DNA of 64,000 nt, taken from the NCBI GenBank assembly GCA_025266875.1, contig JALLLT010000019.1:702361-766360 (forward strand), in the 5' to 3' direction. The stretch is from Fennellomyces sp. T-0311 (taxonomy: Eukaryota; Mucoromycota; Mucoromycetes; Mucorales; Lichtheimiaceae). The position numbers and the translations under genes are program-made. Positions 33,401 through 44,125 of this stretch are shown here, piece after piece (the stretch's first letter is position 1; every line of letters begins with the position of its first letter). Below the pieces are notes generated by a model. The model was given only the letters and a program-made list of their open reading frames with translations, ran no database searches and was not told the origin of the DNA.

Positions 33401-34260
33401 CCATGGGAGGTCAGCTGCTAACTGATTGTTGACAGATGGGTAGCAAATTGTTGGTGGAATTCTTTATAATACGTGTAATTGGGATTGCCACGCCAATAAC
33501 CTTTACCACTTGGCGAAGTACCCAAATGGACGTACGCCGATAGCAGAGCATGGTCAGACCAGTCTGAGGAAAGGTGCTGGACAGAAGCCTGTAACGGGAA
33601 GGTGCGAAGTGTGTAAGATGCAAAAATGAAGTCAATAGTGGAATGGTACAGATCACCTCGGCAGAAGGTAGGGAGGGGTTGGGGCTCGCCTACTTCTGTA
33701 ATGCAATCGACAAAGCGCGTTTGAAGCATTGTGTGCCAGGTCAGAGGCGCATGCGAGCGGTGACGTTGGAGATAGCAGTTGTAATTGAAGTCGCCTGCGA
33801 CGATGAGGCGATCGAGGTATTGAGGATTGTTTGGTGAAAAGATTGGTGTTGCAAGTAACTGTGTATAGAATTCTCGCCGAACTGTCGTTGAAGATGTGGC
33901 CGGAGCATATATGACGAGCACATAGAACTCTTGAAATGAGGCCACCTTCGATTGTATCGAGGTGAAAATGACGCGCTGAGAATTGTCACCCAAATCGATG
34001 GGGATTTGAGTGAGTTTTATATCGGATGAAAATGATACGAGGCCACAATGAGGGGTCCAAATGCTAGATGTAGCAAGAAGCTGTTGGTGGAAGGACTTTT
34101 CGATATCGCTGTTGGCGGCATTTGTTTCTTGTAGAGTTAAGAGATGGGGTTGTTGTTGGCACAAAAACTGCATAAGCGAAGATCTGGCGCCGGGATTATT
34201 GGTTTTCCGTAAACTGTTACAGTTTAAGGAACATAGCTTTAGTCGGTTGTTTCTGATCAT
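30448..34260 (-). pseudogene. LINE ORF2: APE endonuclease, reverse transcriptase, C-terminal zinc finger (one internal stop)
   Basis: From ATG 34260 (MIRNNRLKL) the N-terminal part is an APE-type endonuclease (LLTLQETNAAN; LIVAGDFNYNC; SDHALLSAYV). One in-frame TAG at 33418-33420 then separates it from the RT part, which continues in the same frame. The RT has SSPGVDGIPYAIW, LINTDAKIFTRLMNQRLRP, FIADNGMLI, LCLDSEKAYDRV, GLRQGDPLSPLLFNL, the catalytic YADDVLILL and LNTLLLSQLWHV. Near the C-terminus lies a zf-RVT CxxC...H...C motif (CRLCKSAMDDPTHFLVECP). Total span 1270 codons. The stop is in a TAG-CAG context, consistent with a single C-to-T change. No RNase H domain was recognised. Confidence 0.88.
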
Positions 34261-34644
34261 AATTGAAATTGATACGTAATTTTGCGGGTTGTCTCCTAGT
34301 TGGAGGACAACCCGACCTTACTATTGATTGCCTTCGCTGTTGGCTTCACTTTGCGGCCGGAACGAGTGTGGTATTCCAGAGTGTCTTTGGTCTTGGATTC
34401 CAAATCGGATTCGTGCAGGTGAGGCTTGTGCTTGCCAGCCTTCTTAAGGGCCGCAGCAAGGTACGCCGCTAATGCATTTTGGGCCGTGTAGTCCATCTTG
34501 TCAATGGTGATGCGAGCTTCGGCCGTCATAGGGTATTCGTAATGCCAGCCTTTGGAGATATCCATGTCAGGAGCGTTAGCCGCGAACGTCAAATATGCCT
34601 GTTGCTCTGTGTTCGCATGAGTTTCGAAACGATGGAGGGTATGC

Positions 34645-35024
34645 TGTATCCAACATGAACACACCCTAACAAGCTTCTTTGTCATCTATGCTGTCCGTCA
34701 GCGAATAAGAGCTTTCCATCCTTACTGCCGCTTCCCACTTCCGACATCAGAACGTTGAGCTTCATGCTTACCAAATACTCAGCCAATCAGGTTACTCATA
34801 GACACGACCTTCCGGTCAACGCGTCTCTTCACGGATATGCTCTGTCAGCATTCATCCTATCAATCATCACGATCCGTAACTGCTCAATGATAATAAGGTT
34901 GACATTACACATCACTAACGGAAGCACTGGCTTAAGGAAATCCCATCATGGATAAGCATTTATTATAAATAGAGAGAGCAAAACATATGAAATAAAAGAG
35001 TTACCTTTTTGAGTCTCGTTGACA
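34645..35024 (+). mobile_element. Solo LTR-like sequence (copy B) within LINE ORF1
   Basis: Starts TGTATCCAACATGAACAC and ends GAGTCTCGTTGACA, with TATA region (TTATAAATAGAGAG at 34963) like copy A (29041-29408). Interrupts ORF1 between REASVKDK and TLHRFETHAN. No duplicated target bases could be recognised, so it may be a recombination product or my boundaries may be off. Confidence 0.5.
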
Positions 35025-35348
35025 CATTTGTCTTTTACACTTGCTTCTCTCTGATTTAACAGGGTAGACATGATTTCTTCCTGCGTCACCAGCTCCGAGG
35101 TCGTGTCTGTGTCGGATGCTTCCAAGTCGTCAAGAACAGTATCCATTTCGTCATCACTGGAGCTGGCAGATGCTGGGTTAGTGTCGCCTTCTTTGGGAAG
35201 GATAGGTTCCTTGAGACCCTCCAGAGGTGGCGGGGTAATACTACCGGATTTGGAAAGTGCAGTAGTAACGCGATCAACCTTCGTGTTACCCATTCGGCGG
35301 GTTCTCTTGTTGGAGCCTCCATTTGAGGCTCGTGGAAGTTTCACGCGG

Positions 35349-35749
35349 TGTGGTGAGAGAGTTATAAGGAATAGAATTGGTAACAAGAAATAGAATTCGT
35401 TGAGAATCTGAATAATTGTATGTCCTTTATTATGGATGAACTCTCTCTCTTTTATATCTTTTACTGGAGATTCTAATATCCGTTCCTGGATAAATGATAC
35501 TTGGTCGAGGACGTATCAGGTTGCGTGTTCGTCTTATGTTTTACCGACGACGGCAGATATCGACTCCGTGTACTCTGTGATAGGTGCATGTCCTGTAGAA
35601 CATCATTCAGCTTCCTTGAAACCGGTGTAAGGTAATACCGTTCATATCTTAGTCATCAGTACTCTTCCAGAGTGTTCGTCTGATGGAATGTGCTAGAATG
35701 GATGTTTGACCGATCTCCATTGTGTCCATACATGTAGTGGTTCACCACA
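35349..35749 (+). mobile_element. Solo LTR, 401 bp, with 5-bp target-site duplication (family alpha copy 1)
   Basis: Begins TGTGGTGAGAGAG and ends TGGTTCACCACA (inverted ends TGTGGTGA/TCACCACA) and is flanked by CGCGG (35344-35348 and 35750-35754). Inserted in LINE ORF1; leaving out the LTR and one CGCGG copy puts the flanking ORF1 segments in one frame. Almost identical to 62772-63172 (about four or five differences seen), so both insertions are young. Confidence 0.93.
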
Positions 35750-36602
35750 CGCGGTGGTCAGGACAATCGTGAGAAATATGACCAGGAGTGCCGCAGGTCC
35801 AGCATTTGCGTAGGTTTTTGGCGCTTTGAGTACAGGTACTAGAGGCATGGCCTTCGCTTTTGCACACTGTGCAATGTAATGGCATCGCTGCCCAGGTTGC
35901 GTAGCACACATCTCGGGTTGTACACCATGGGATAGTGTAGGTCATCTCGCTGTACGGTTGCTCGCCGGCAACTGAACTAATATCCAGTGTGGCGTAACCG
36001 GAACCCAAAAAGAGCCCTGAGCTGGCGTTTCGGTAGATTCCGCAGTCGAGAACACGACCGTACATACTGAGGCTTTGAACCATTCCTTCCCGCAGTCGGG
36101 TGAGGCCCATGAAAGGGAGTTCAGAGAGACGAATTTTGAGGATTTTTGACTCCTCACTAAGGCTAAGACATGCCTTAATGATTTCGTTATTGTTAAAGAC
36201 GAGACCGGTGTTGATAGCCTTGTTAACATCGGCTTCGTTTTCGAAATACAGCTCAATGATGGCTCGCGGGCCTTCATTAGCAGGTCTAGCACCACAGTTC
36301 TGAGGATACTGGCGTGCAACAATTGAAAGTAAACGTTCCATGTTTTCGGAGCGGCTACTGAGGTCAAAGATGACACTTTGGCATGATGCAGGGGAGCCAC
36401 CGACCTTCGGAAGGTTGGTGTGAATAATACGAGTCGTGCAGTTTGGATCTTTTTCATCTGGTGTAAGGACTGTCTCTGATTCTGTGTGCACCAAAGACTG
36501 GCGTAGCTTCTGGCTGACTCGCATATGTTGGAGTCTGGGAGGAGCGTGCGATATGCGTCCTGGACCTTGGCCAGGGTCGTGTTGGGAATCGGAAAGAGCC
36601 AT

Positions 36603-36618
36603 GCTGTTGAGAAATAGG
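36603..36618. repeat. LINE target-site duplication, 5' copy
   Basis: Identical to 30199-30214 (GCTGTTGAGAAATAGG). Confidence 0.9.
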
Positions 36619-36765
36619 CTTCAGAAGCCTCGTAAATTTAGCCCGGCTGAACCCAAAAATAGCTAGATTCATCTCCGCGTGCCAGACGGTACCTGTGCAG
36701 TGAGTGGTGTACATGGAATCAAACGAACCATCCTTATATTTTGACCAGCATTTATCATATTTAAA

Positions 36766-38066
36766 ATGCATCATAAGTTTGACGCTGACAGTTTAAAGCG
36801 AATTTCAGAAGTTCACGAACATATGAAGCAGCAAGTCTCTAACATTGCGAAGGAACTGAACTGCGATGTCAACGACATCAGAGCAGTTATGTGAGATTTA
36901 GATGGCGAGCCTCCTTCGACCATATTTTTGCCACAGAAGCGCAAAGCGTGGAACGTATTGTATGGAGATGTTGGGAGTGGTATGAGTGGTACCAATCAAA
37001 ACGGTGAAAGTAAGTATTTAGCTGATACATAAATATCCATGCATGCATTGATGAACTTCAATGCAGGGAACAATAAATCTGGACAATTTGCCATCGAGGC
37101 ATCAAGAGTATATAAAACTCTGGGAAAAGAGGATCGCGAGTTGCTTGAGGTTCGAGCAGGCGAATCCACAAGGCCTGTGACTGAAAAAGAAGCGAAAAAA
37201 GTGTGGAATGAGCTCATTGGTAACTTTAGTTCGCTCTCACAAGTTGCTCTTGATTGTTTTGGTGCCGAATGTTGCACTCTGTTCAGCAATGCAAGCATAA
37301 TGGGAAAAAGAGTTAAGAAGGTGCCACTTATTACATCTTCAGGTATATAATGAAAGTCACTTTGCTCGTATGGAATACAAGGACTTATGAATAAATGACA
37401 ATAGATCTGGCTACTGAAGTAGTGACAAAATGGCAATTTATGGAGACTTTTCGTTCGCAGGTATTTGTGAATCGCAAAGGTTAGTCTATTCAATTGGATG
37501 CAAAGTTGTCATTAAATAATTATGTAGAGAAACAGAAGCTTGCTTTAGGCGTATCAATTGTTGACGAAAGCGTATCTAACGGCGAATCATCAGAGCAGAT
37601 ACCCAGTAACTTAGCCCAGAGTATTGATGATACTAATGAACTCACATTGCCCATGGATGCTTCCTGTATGCTATGTGCTTATTTACGTCGTCGCCCATGA
37701 GCTAACGTATTGTTTTTTGCATAGGTGTTGATGAAATGTCTTTTCTTGACAAAACGGAGTTCATCAGAAGATTGCTGCTTCAGATATACAGTAAGTCTGT
37801 TATTTTAAAAGTTCCAGTCTGACAGTTTCTATAAACAAAAAGATGAGACATCGAAACGCATGGGAAAAAAAGAATACGCCAGCATGCCTTGGGCTTCGAT
37901 AGAAAATCGAATGAAAGTTGGAGGTGACGGACTGGTTCCGTCAAAAGAATCATGGCGACGGAATTTGCGCTTTGTAAGAGTAAGCAATATGCCAGCTGTT
38001 GCTCGCGAGTTCCTTATTTCGAAACTGGTGAAAAATGAATTCGCATTTGTTTGGGTAAGCTATTAA
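36766..38066 (+). pseudogene. KDZ-transposon accessory gene, HMG-box-like N-terminus, multi-exon (one stop)
   Basis: A multi-exon gene is visible: about 36766-37010, 37066-37342, 37405-37460, 37483-37710, 37724-37790 and 37842-38066, mostly with GT-AG junctions. The first part (KRKAWNVLYGDVGSGMS, then KSGQFAIEASRVYKTLGKED and LLEVRAGE) has the size and residue pattern of an HMG box (weak resemblance). The last part (FLDKTEFIRRLLLQIY, MPWASIENRM) is a separate conserved-looking domain. An in-frame TGA at about 36892-36894 in the first exon argues against function. It converges on the KDZ transposase, 370 bp away, and I infer it belongs to that transposon. Exon limits approximate. Confidence 0.5.
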
Positions 38067-38438
38067 AGCAATGATATGCACGGGAATTTTATACACGTTA
38101 TAGTAATAACAATGTTACTATGTATCTAATGAATCTAGCATACAGGAGCAGGCGCACCACAGTACGATGCACTCTAGTAGCATCTGTGTCTTTTAGTTGT
38201 ATTGGATATAAATAATATCTTCATCATTTAGTATTTGATTGCCCCATATCCCAAATTCAATGATATATTGTTGCTTGTACGTAAGATGTAAAGCTAATCA
38301 TAATACAAGGATATCTCAGGATTTAGATTATAATATACGCATGCTATGTGAAAGGGTGTATGTTTATAAGATAATTCATATTATGTAGTGTAAGAAGGTG
38401 ATACCGAGTACAGAGCATGCTACTTATAGTGAAATAAT

Positions 38439-41400
38439 CTAGTAGTATCCATTGATAGTATCGTCGTCTTCTATCGCAACAAGATCCTCTACTGTTTGCA
38501 CAGTTTCCTCTTCTCCATATAACGTGTCATCTTGAATGGGCAAGATGACAGCTGTTGCTTGCTGATCCGGAATAGGTATTGCGATGGTGTCAGGATCTTG
38601 TGTCTGAGCAGGTGCTTGCCTCTCACGGCTTTTTGATATGTACTCCAATTGACTAATAGTTTCAGTTGTCCAGGATAGTACTTGATTGTACCAACGGCTT
38701 AAGTATAACATATCGCCTTCCCTATTTCTGTAATTGGCTACGGTTATTGCAGAGTTCAATGCCGACAGGTATTGTTGGCATCCATCGCGTACTCTCTCTG
38801 CTTCACGCTAACGATATACTCTTGTTAGTTGTCATATTAATCGGGTTATTTTTTACACAGAGTACTTAAAGGACTTAACTAATCTTCAACATTGAAATCT
38901 CTTCCACGAAACGCCTATGATCGTGATATCTTGTAGTCCTTTGAAATAATTGCGGTCCCTCCAAAATTCAGAGTCTGTTCTATCGATCATATGGAATGTT
39001 ACTAGTCGCGTTCCTGGAGGAGCATTTGATCTTGATATAAGAAGGTCGTTAAGCTCGTGCATAATAGTCTCGATCTGATCTTTCGATTTTCTTATGGATA
39101 AATGCATCTCTGTGTCATGGCATGATCTGATAATAATAATGTGTTTGTCAATATACACCTACATAAAAGTTTCCAACACTCTTACTTAAAGCCTCTTATT
39201 GTTATACAGGCGATCAAAAATGAGCCATCTACCAGTACATGCGGCATGAAGACGCTGAATGATCTCTTCCTTTTCAGTATCTTCAGCCATTCTGGGATCG
39301 AGGCTGCCATGAAGGATCTCATGCTTATGGAATTCCCACTTCCGCTGTAAAGCTGCATATGACAGATGGTTATCTTCCATGTACTTTTTGGTACTGGCTT
39401 GTTTTTTCTCAGCACTTTTATATCGATTCACAAGTGTTTGACCTAGAAGCATAGTGTTGATAAATATGTGTTAGGACATTACTATATGATAGCACATAAT
39501 TTAGTAACGATTACCAATAGAGTTGATTCGTTTTCTCTTAAAATAATCAAGTGCAATTGTGAGTGTCAGTATGCGGTGCTCTGATGACATGTGTCGAGTG
39601 GTAGGGATATATCCGTTCATATAGGACCACAAACGCTCTGACCACTCGCCATCAGTCATTCCAAATCCAGAGATGTACTTAGGATTATATTCTACTTGGC
39701 AAGAGGGCTTATGTGCGTATGCATGGAATATACCCACTGCACATCTTCGGACCAGTCTTCAAAATTTCTCTAGTAAAAATTCGTAATTATATGATGTATA
39801 GTATGAGAAATCTCATTCCTAAGGATACAGAAAGGTAAACACATTGTTCCTAACCTTCAAAGAAGCTTCAAATTGACACCCAATATCATACATAATATCA
39901 ACGTTTTTCGTTCCTAGCTGGTCAAATATTTTATGAACAACAGCTAATGGGTACTTGTACCTTTAAAAAATGCAGTAATCAATAAATAATGATATATAAA
40001 AATTTGACATAAATGTTTCCTATCATACTTTTCACCGGACTTAACAATGTTGACAAATGATAGTGGCACCCCATGGCGAGCACACAAGCTTCCAAATACT
40101 CCAGTTTCATGAAACTTGGCATTTGCGGTAGCTGTTCGCTTTGGATCAGCTTTCTTCAGCGCTGAACACTCGACTCTCCGCTCTTCATCCTAAGGATCTA
40201 TTTAGCTACTGTGGTGAGAGAGAAATTGATCAGCAAAACAGTAAGTTCTGTGAGAATCGAATATATCTTTATTATGTTAATGGTTCTCTCTATTTATATT
40301 GCTCGAGATAAAACTCATAATCAAATAGCCGTGGTCGGGAGGATGCCATATCGTATAGCCGACACGGCAATGTTTCTAGACTTCTTGGAAGATCTAGTCA
40401 AGCCAGAAGGCTGTCAATGTATTATTCAGGTACCGTCATACGTTTACCCGGTAGTGCCGACTAGCTAGTACCTTGGATACCACAGCTACTTTATAGGTGA
40501 AATAATACTGAGCTATACTGCTACACTTGGTATATTGCGGTCTTACATTATCATTGTCATTGGTTTCCTGTGTCCTATTACTGACTGATAGTGCTATATT
40601 ATCTGCATACTGTTCCACTTTTAAATCAGCCACGAAGAACTTGGTCATGATGGTACTATCTGCAGTAATAGAACTATGCTGACCGCGTGCTGTTCGTTTC
40701 AGACCAAAGTTGCCATCCATATAGTAAATAGGCCTTTCCGAGTTGTCTTCACTACTATCAATCTGTAAAAGATGTGTTAGCGTGCGTACTATCTTTACAG
40801 ATTTATATAGTTACCACCGCTGTATTAGGACATGCCAAGCACTTATCTGATGGAAGGTTATAATCATCTCGAACCTGTGCTTCAGTAATGAGTTTAATTT
40901 TCATATAGGCATTGAAAGCGTCTGCAAAATTGCGGTGCATTGATGCTGTTGCCTATTAGGTATTATTAGCACATGGTTAGATCTAAACTATGTAGTTGTG
41001 TATATCATGTGCGTTACACTCGCCATTTACATGATATGACTAAATTACTTACACGTTCTCGCTGGAAAGCGGACACAAAATCGGCAAACCCTTCATACAA
41101 TATGAAGCTGATGCTACAAAGTATCTCGAACGCACGCAATAGCTCGAGATGAAAAGCAATTCGAGGCTCCTTCGGGGACCCAGGGAAAAGGTGATGGCGC
41201 AGTAATACAGAAGCTGGTTCGATATCTTTGCAAAAATGGAAGTTGCATTCTTTAACAGTTTCTGATTCAGCACCAAAGCAAAACTTTTAGTAAGTAGCAT
41301 ATAAGTTGATGTCGTCTAAAAATACAATAGCTTACTGCAACGAAAAACGCAGACAACTTTTGTAAGGTCTTTGACCTCGCATGAGCAATTAAACTCTTTG

Positions 41401-41750
41401 CTGGGGATAAAGGGTGATATCGCTTCTTGCTGTGGCGTTCCTGCTGCAAGTAAATCTGTAAAATCATTTGAGATATTACTGACAACGGAATTCCATCCTT
41501 CAGCTAATTCAGCGCGCTTTTGGCTGTGGTCTTTAGCCTTGTCGCTACCCTCTTCCAGTTTGACAGGTTCTTGCACTTTTAGACTAGCAGGATTCTTAGA
41601 GAATCCTGCAACGCCATCTACATTCCAGTCGATGTTGACCTTCGACTTTTTGATTCTTCTTTTGCCTCGTCCCTTGGATTCTCTGTTCGGCGTTACCGAT
41701 TCAATATCGTCATCCGAATCATGCATTCGTCTTGAGTTTCCTTTAGGCAT
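38439..41750 (-). CDS. KDZ-superfamily transposase, about ten exons
   Basis: Start ATG 41750, stop at 38439. Exons (approximate, minus): 41345-41750, 41054-41286, 40816-40955, 40550-40764, 40031-40190, 39858-39963, 39520-39757, 39190-39450, 38910-39160, 38439-38815. Landmarks: a Cys-rich stretch (CSCEVKDLTKVVCVFRC) before VLLRHHLFPGSPKEPRIAF; the catalytic MDGNFGLKR; DIGCQFE; GIFHAYAHKPSCQ and YISGFGMTDGEWSERLWSYM. These match the KDZ (Kyakuja-Dileera-Zisupton) pattern of a DGNF-type Asp, a CQ-type segment and a DGE(x)ERLWS motif. The first exon-intron junction could not be made phase-consistent, so I am unsure of full integrity; other exons read open. A solo LTR lies in the fourth intron. 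Confidence 0.8.
40210..40484 (+). mobile_element. Solo LTR, 275 bp, in a KDZ intron, with target-site duplication GCTAC
   Basis: Starts TGTGGTGAGAGAG and ends GGATACCACA; flanked by GCTAC at 40205-40209 and 40485-40489. Ends resemble family alpha but the body is shorter and different, with its own TATA segment (CTATTTATATTGCTCG at about 40289). It falls within the intron between KDZ exons 4 and 5 (about 40191-40549); without it that intron would be about 80 nt. Confidence 0.9.
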
Positions 41751-42370
41751 TGCTTGGTGAAGTGTACTACGATAAGGAAAAACGAAAGAAAAAAGGGTAC
41801 TTAATGATTAACAAAGTCTCTTAAAATAATTGCATACATCTATATATTAAAATCTTAGGGTTTCGGGCTAGGGTTTAGGGTCCGCGTAACTTTCTTCAGT
41901 AACTCACTAAAAAGGAAAAAATTCCGTTTACAATACATATATACATCCGGATAATGTTTACGATGTTGTTGTCAGTTTTTGTTCCTGAGACACTTGACAA
42001 CGTTGGTTTCTATTTGCCTGATCCACCATTCGCACATAGATTGCTATATGTAGCAATGTTACAAGTATGAACACCATCTGCTATATGCATTATGGTTGAT
42101 CCAGAGAATTCCCAAATAGAAAATCGACCTGGCCATTACATGCGAAACGTTGTCTTTTGTAAAAGTCATTTTTTAATTTACTTCTTCATTCTCTTTCTGG
42201 ACTGCCGATTTACTATATATCTTGACTTTCTTTTTTCACTTTCATATATTCTAATACGCACTTTATTATTTCCTTTTTTTTGTTTATACTCCTCTTTTTA
42301 CTGGATATTTATCTCATAAGGTTTAGGGTGACTATAGCATTTAGGGTGTCATAGGGTTTAGGGTGAGCGA
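41751..42370. other. Intergenic with interstitial telomere-like tracts
   Basis: TTTAGGG-type units appear at about 41858-41882 (TAGGGTTTCGGGCTAGGGTTT, then AGGGTC) and again at about 42319-42365 (GGTTTAGGGTGACTATAG). They are short and degenerate, not a long telomere array. Otherwise AT-rich, no gene. Confidence 0.55.
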
Positions 42371-42575
42371 GTGGGATGGGTGGATGGGTGTGGTGTGGAT
42401 AGGTGTGGTGTGGATAGGTGTGGTATGGATAGGTGTGGTGTAAATGGGTGTGGTATAGATGCGTGTGGTGTGGATGGGTGTGGTGTGGATGGGTGTGGTG
42501 TGGTGTGGTGTGGTGGTGCGTGTGGTGATGGGTGGGCATGGTGGGTGGGCGTGGCAGGTGGGCGTGGCGGGTGGG
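42371..42575 (+). repeat. GGTGTGG-based minisatellite
   Basis: About 205 bp of tandem units based on GGATGGGTGTGGTGT and GGATAGGTGTGGTGT, with a GTGGTGGTG core and a GGCGGGTGG-like end. It directly follows the TTTAGGG-like tract, so telomere-related. Both-strand open frames here are low-complexity translations, not genes. Confidence 0.85.
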
Positions 42576-43198
42576 TAATAGAATTAAGCACGAGCATTGC
42601 GAGTGCAAGGTTTCGGGTTTAGAGTTGGGTTTTTGCTAGTATCAATTAATTACATGTACTATGTAACTCAAAATAAAAAGTAGTGCTAGCTACTAGATCG
42701 ACGCTCACTACCGCAATCGAAATATTACATGGGTTATGTATCATCTATCTACAGTTTGAATTCGAAGCCATGATTCCGAGAAAGTCAAACAGAAGTTGGC
42801 GTCCTTTTATTTGATAATACGCGCGCCAAATCCACCTCTCTCCTGCATGAACCGTGGCATTCATGCATATTGAACGATTGAAATATGGTAGATACTTGTC
42901 TACAACTAATCGTAGATCAATAATAATATAAATTACTTTAACAAACTAACCCATGTCATTTTACTACGTATTGAGTTCTACCACATGCCGAACAATTAAA
43001 AAAGTAGTTCATGTAGTAGGTAGGAAAGTCTTGATTGTTATTCACTTTCTGTACTAAATAATCTTAATATTACATGGATTCTTACCCAGCACACTTTTTT
43101 ATGCTTCCAATCAATATTTCCTATCAAAAACATATAGAAATAATGCTCTTTAAAATTTTTCTTTGTGAAGTTAGCATGTTTACCTAGAATCAGCGTAG

Positions 43199-43563
43199 TG
43201 TTACGCTACTTTTGGTTCTGAAAAAACTATAATCTGTTAAGGTCACTTGGAATGGTAAGACCTTATTGGTTCGTATAAACCTAAAATTTCCCAGAAATGG
43301 ATAATTATCTAGAAACGAATCTTTTGTTCAGAATACGAGACCTTGTCTAGGAAAAGATCTTACCAGAATAGCTATCTGTTCCTCCTTAGTGTAATTATCC
43401 AGAACAGCTTTAGATTCTAGAAATATATAGCTAGAAATATAAAGGTATAAATAGGGCGATCGTATTTTCAATAAACTACAGTTCTTTTCCCGCTAAACTT
43501 TACTTTTAGTTTTCTTCTCTTTGAGACCTATTTAGTTTTTTGTCTAGGTATTACTGTAGTTGG
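43199..43563 (+). mobile_element. Possible solo LTR (copia-like features)
   Basis: Begins TGTTACGC; a TATA segment (GGTATAAATAGGGCGATCG, 43443-43461), AATAAACTACAG, and a downstream TTGGCATCTGAA tract resembling the TGGTATC-type primer-binding site of copia elements. No target-site duplication found; boundaries are a guess. Confidence 0.35.
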
Positions 43564-43904
43564 CATCTGAATTATAAGTCCAAGCTCAAGAACTCCTGCG
43601 GTAAATTTTAACTAACCTTTTAGGTTACTAACCTGTGTTTAGGTCTTATTCAAGAAACTCGTTAAGACAAGCTATTCTTGTCAAATTTCAGTTGTGTCTA
43701 AATCGATAGAGATACGGCATAACAGTAGATAATTTTGCAAAATTGTGTTTATTTTGTAAAAAGTATTGGAATCAACATTTTTATTTTCTTTTTTTCATTT
43801 TTATAAGCGCTTTTGCTTCCTCTATTAATATGCACTGCGCTTAACTTGAGAATTTGTATATTTCATTCATAATCCTAACACGCCATATTTGAAGGTCTTT
43901 CTGA

Positions 43905-44125
43905 ATGGCGGCATTTGATTGGCCGAAATATATCACTGGGAAGGGCTAAAAGAATACAGGGGTAAAAAAGTTGTGTATTCTACCTGAGTATCCTTAAGAA
44001 TACTCATGAAGATACAGTATTCTTGAAAATACTGCATTCTTTTAAGAAGAACTCCACATTCTTAAGAATACAGCACTTTAAAAGCAATGTATTCTTTTAG
44101 TGAATGGCCAATCGAAGGTTGTGTA
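43905..44125. mobile_element. Foldback/MITE-like element with AGAATAC repeats
   Basis: Imperfect terminal inverted repeats: GATTGGCC...CTAAAAGAATAC on the left (43917-43955), and the reverse of the same blocks at 44086-44115. Between them AGAATAC and GTATTCT alternate at least eight times, so the strand folds back on itself. Similar AAAAGAATAC/GTATTCTTTT pieces occur near 60700. No coding capacity. Confidence 0.6.

Larger units (their letters stand above)
30215..36602 (-). mobile_element. LINE (non-LTR) retrotransposon with target-site duplications
   Basis: Minus-strand element with ORF1 (zinc knuckles), ORF2 (endonuclease plus reverse transcriptase plus zinc finger) and perfect 16-bp flanking duplications. 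The 5' end coincides with the ORF1 ATG (36600-36602), so it may be slightly 5'-truncated or have no long 5' UTR. The 3' region after the ORF2 stop is about 230 bp and includes a poly-A run on the minus strand (30430-30440) but no terminal poly-A tail. Two LTR-type insertions (34645-35024 and 35349-35749) sit in ORF1. The ORF1-ORF2 gap is 35 bp. Clade not determined; the endonuclease/RT/CCHC layout is of the L1/Tad sort. Confidence 0.9.
34296..36602 (-). pseudogene. LINE ORF1 (CCHC zinc-knuckle RNA-binding protein), split by two LTR insertions
   Basis: Segment 35750-36602 encodes an RNA-binding-like domain (LKIRLSELPFMGLTRLREGM, then FLGSGYATLDIS) followed by two CCHC knuckles (CTVCKSEGHASSTC and CWTCGTPGHISHDC). 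It runs into the solo LTR at 35349-35749. Beyond the LTR the frame resumes in phase (CPDHR|VKLPRASNGG junction, 35344 down), with acidic Ser/Asp-rich sequence, until the second LTR at about 35024. The third piece (34296-34644) ends KVGLSSN*, 35 bp above ORF2. The junction at the second insertion is not clean, so full reading-frame continuity there is not shown. Confidence 0.8.

Noticed and set aside
29041..35024. LTR pair of one long retrotransposon
   Set aside because: Copies A and B share only ends and promoter block, enclose a LINE with its own target duplications, and lack a primer site and pol between them.
42309..42622. His/Pro-rich and Gly/Cys-rich frames over the minisatellite
   Set aside because: Direct translations of GGTGTGG repeats on both strands; no start context or conservation expected.
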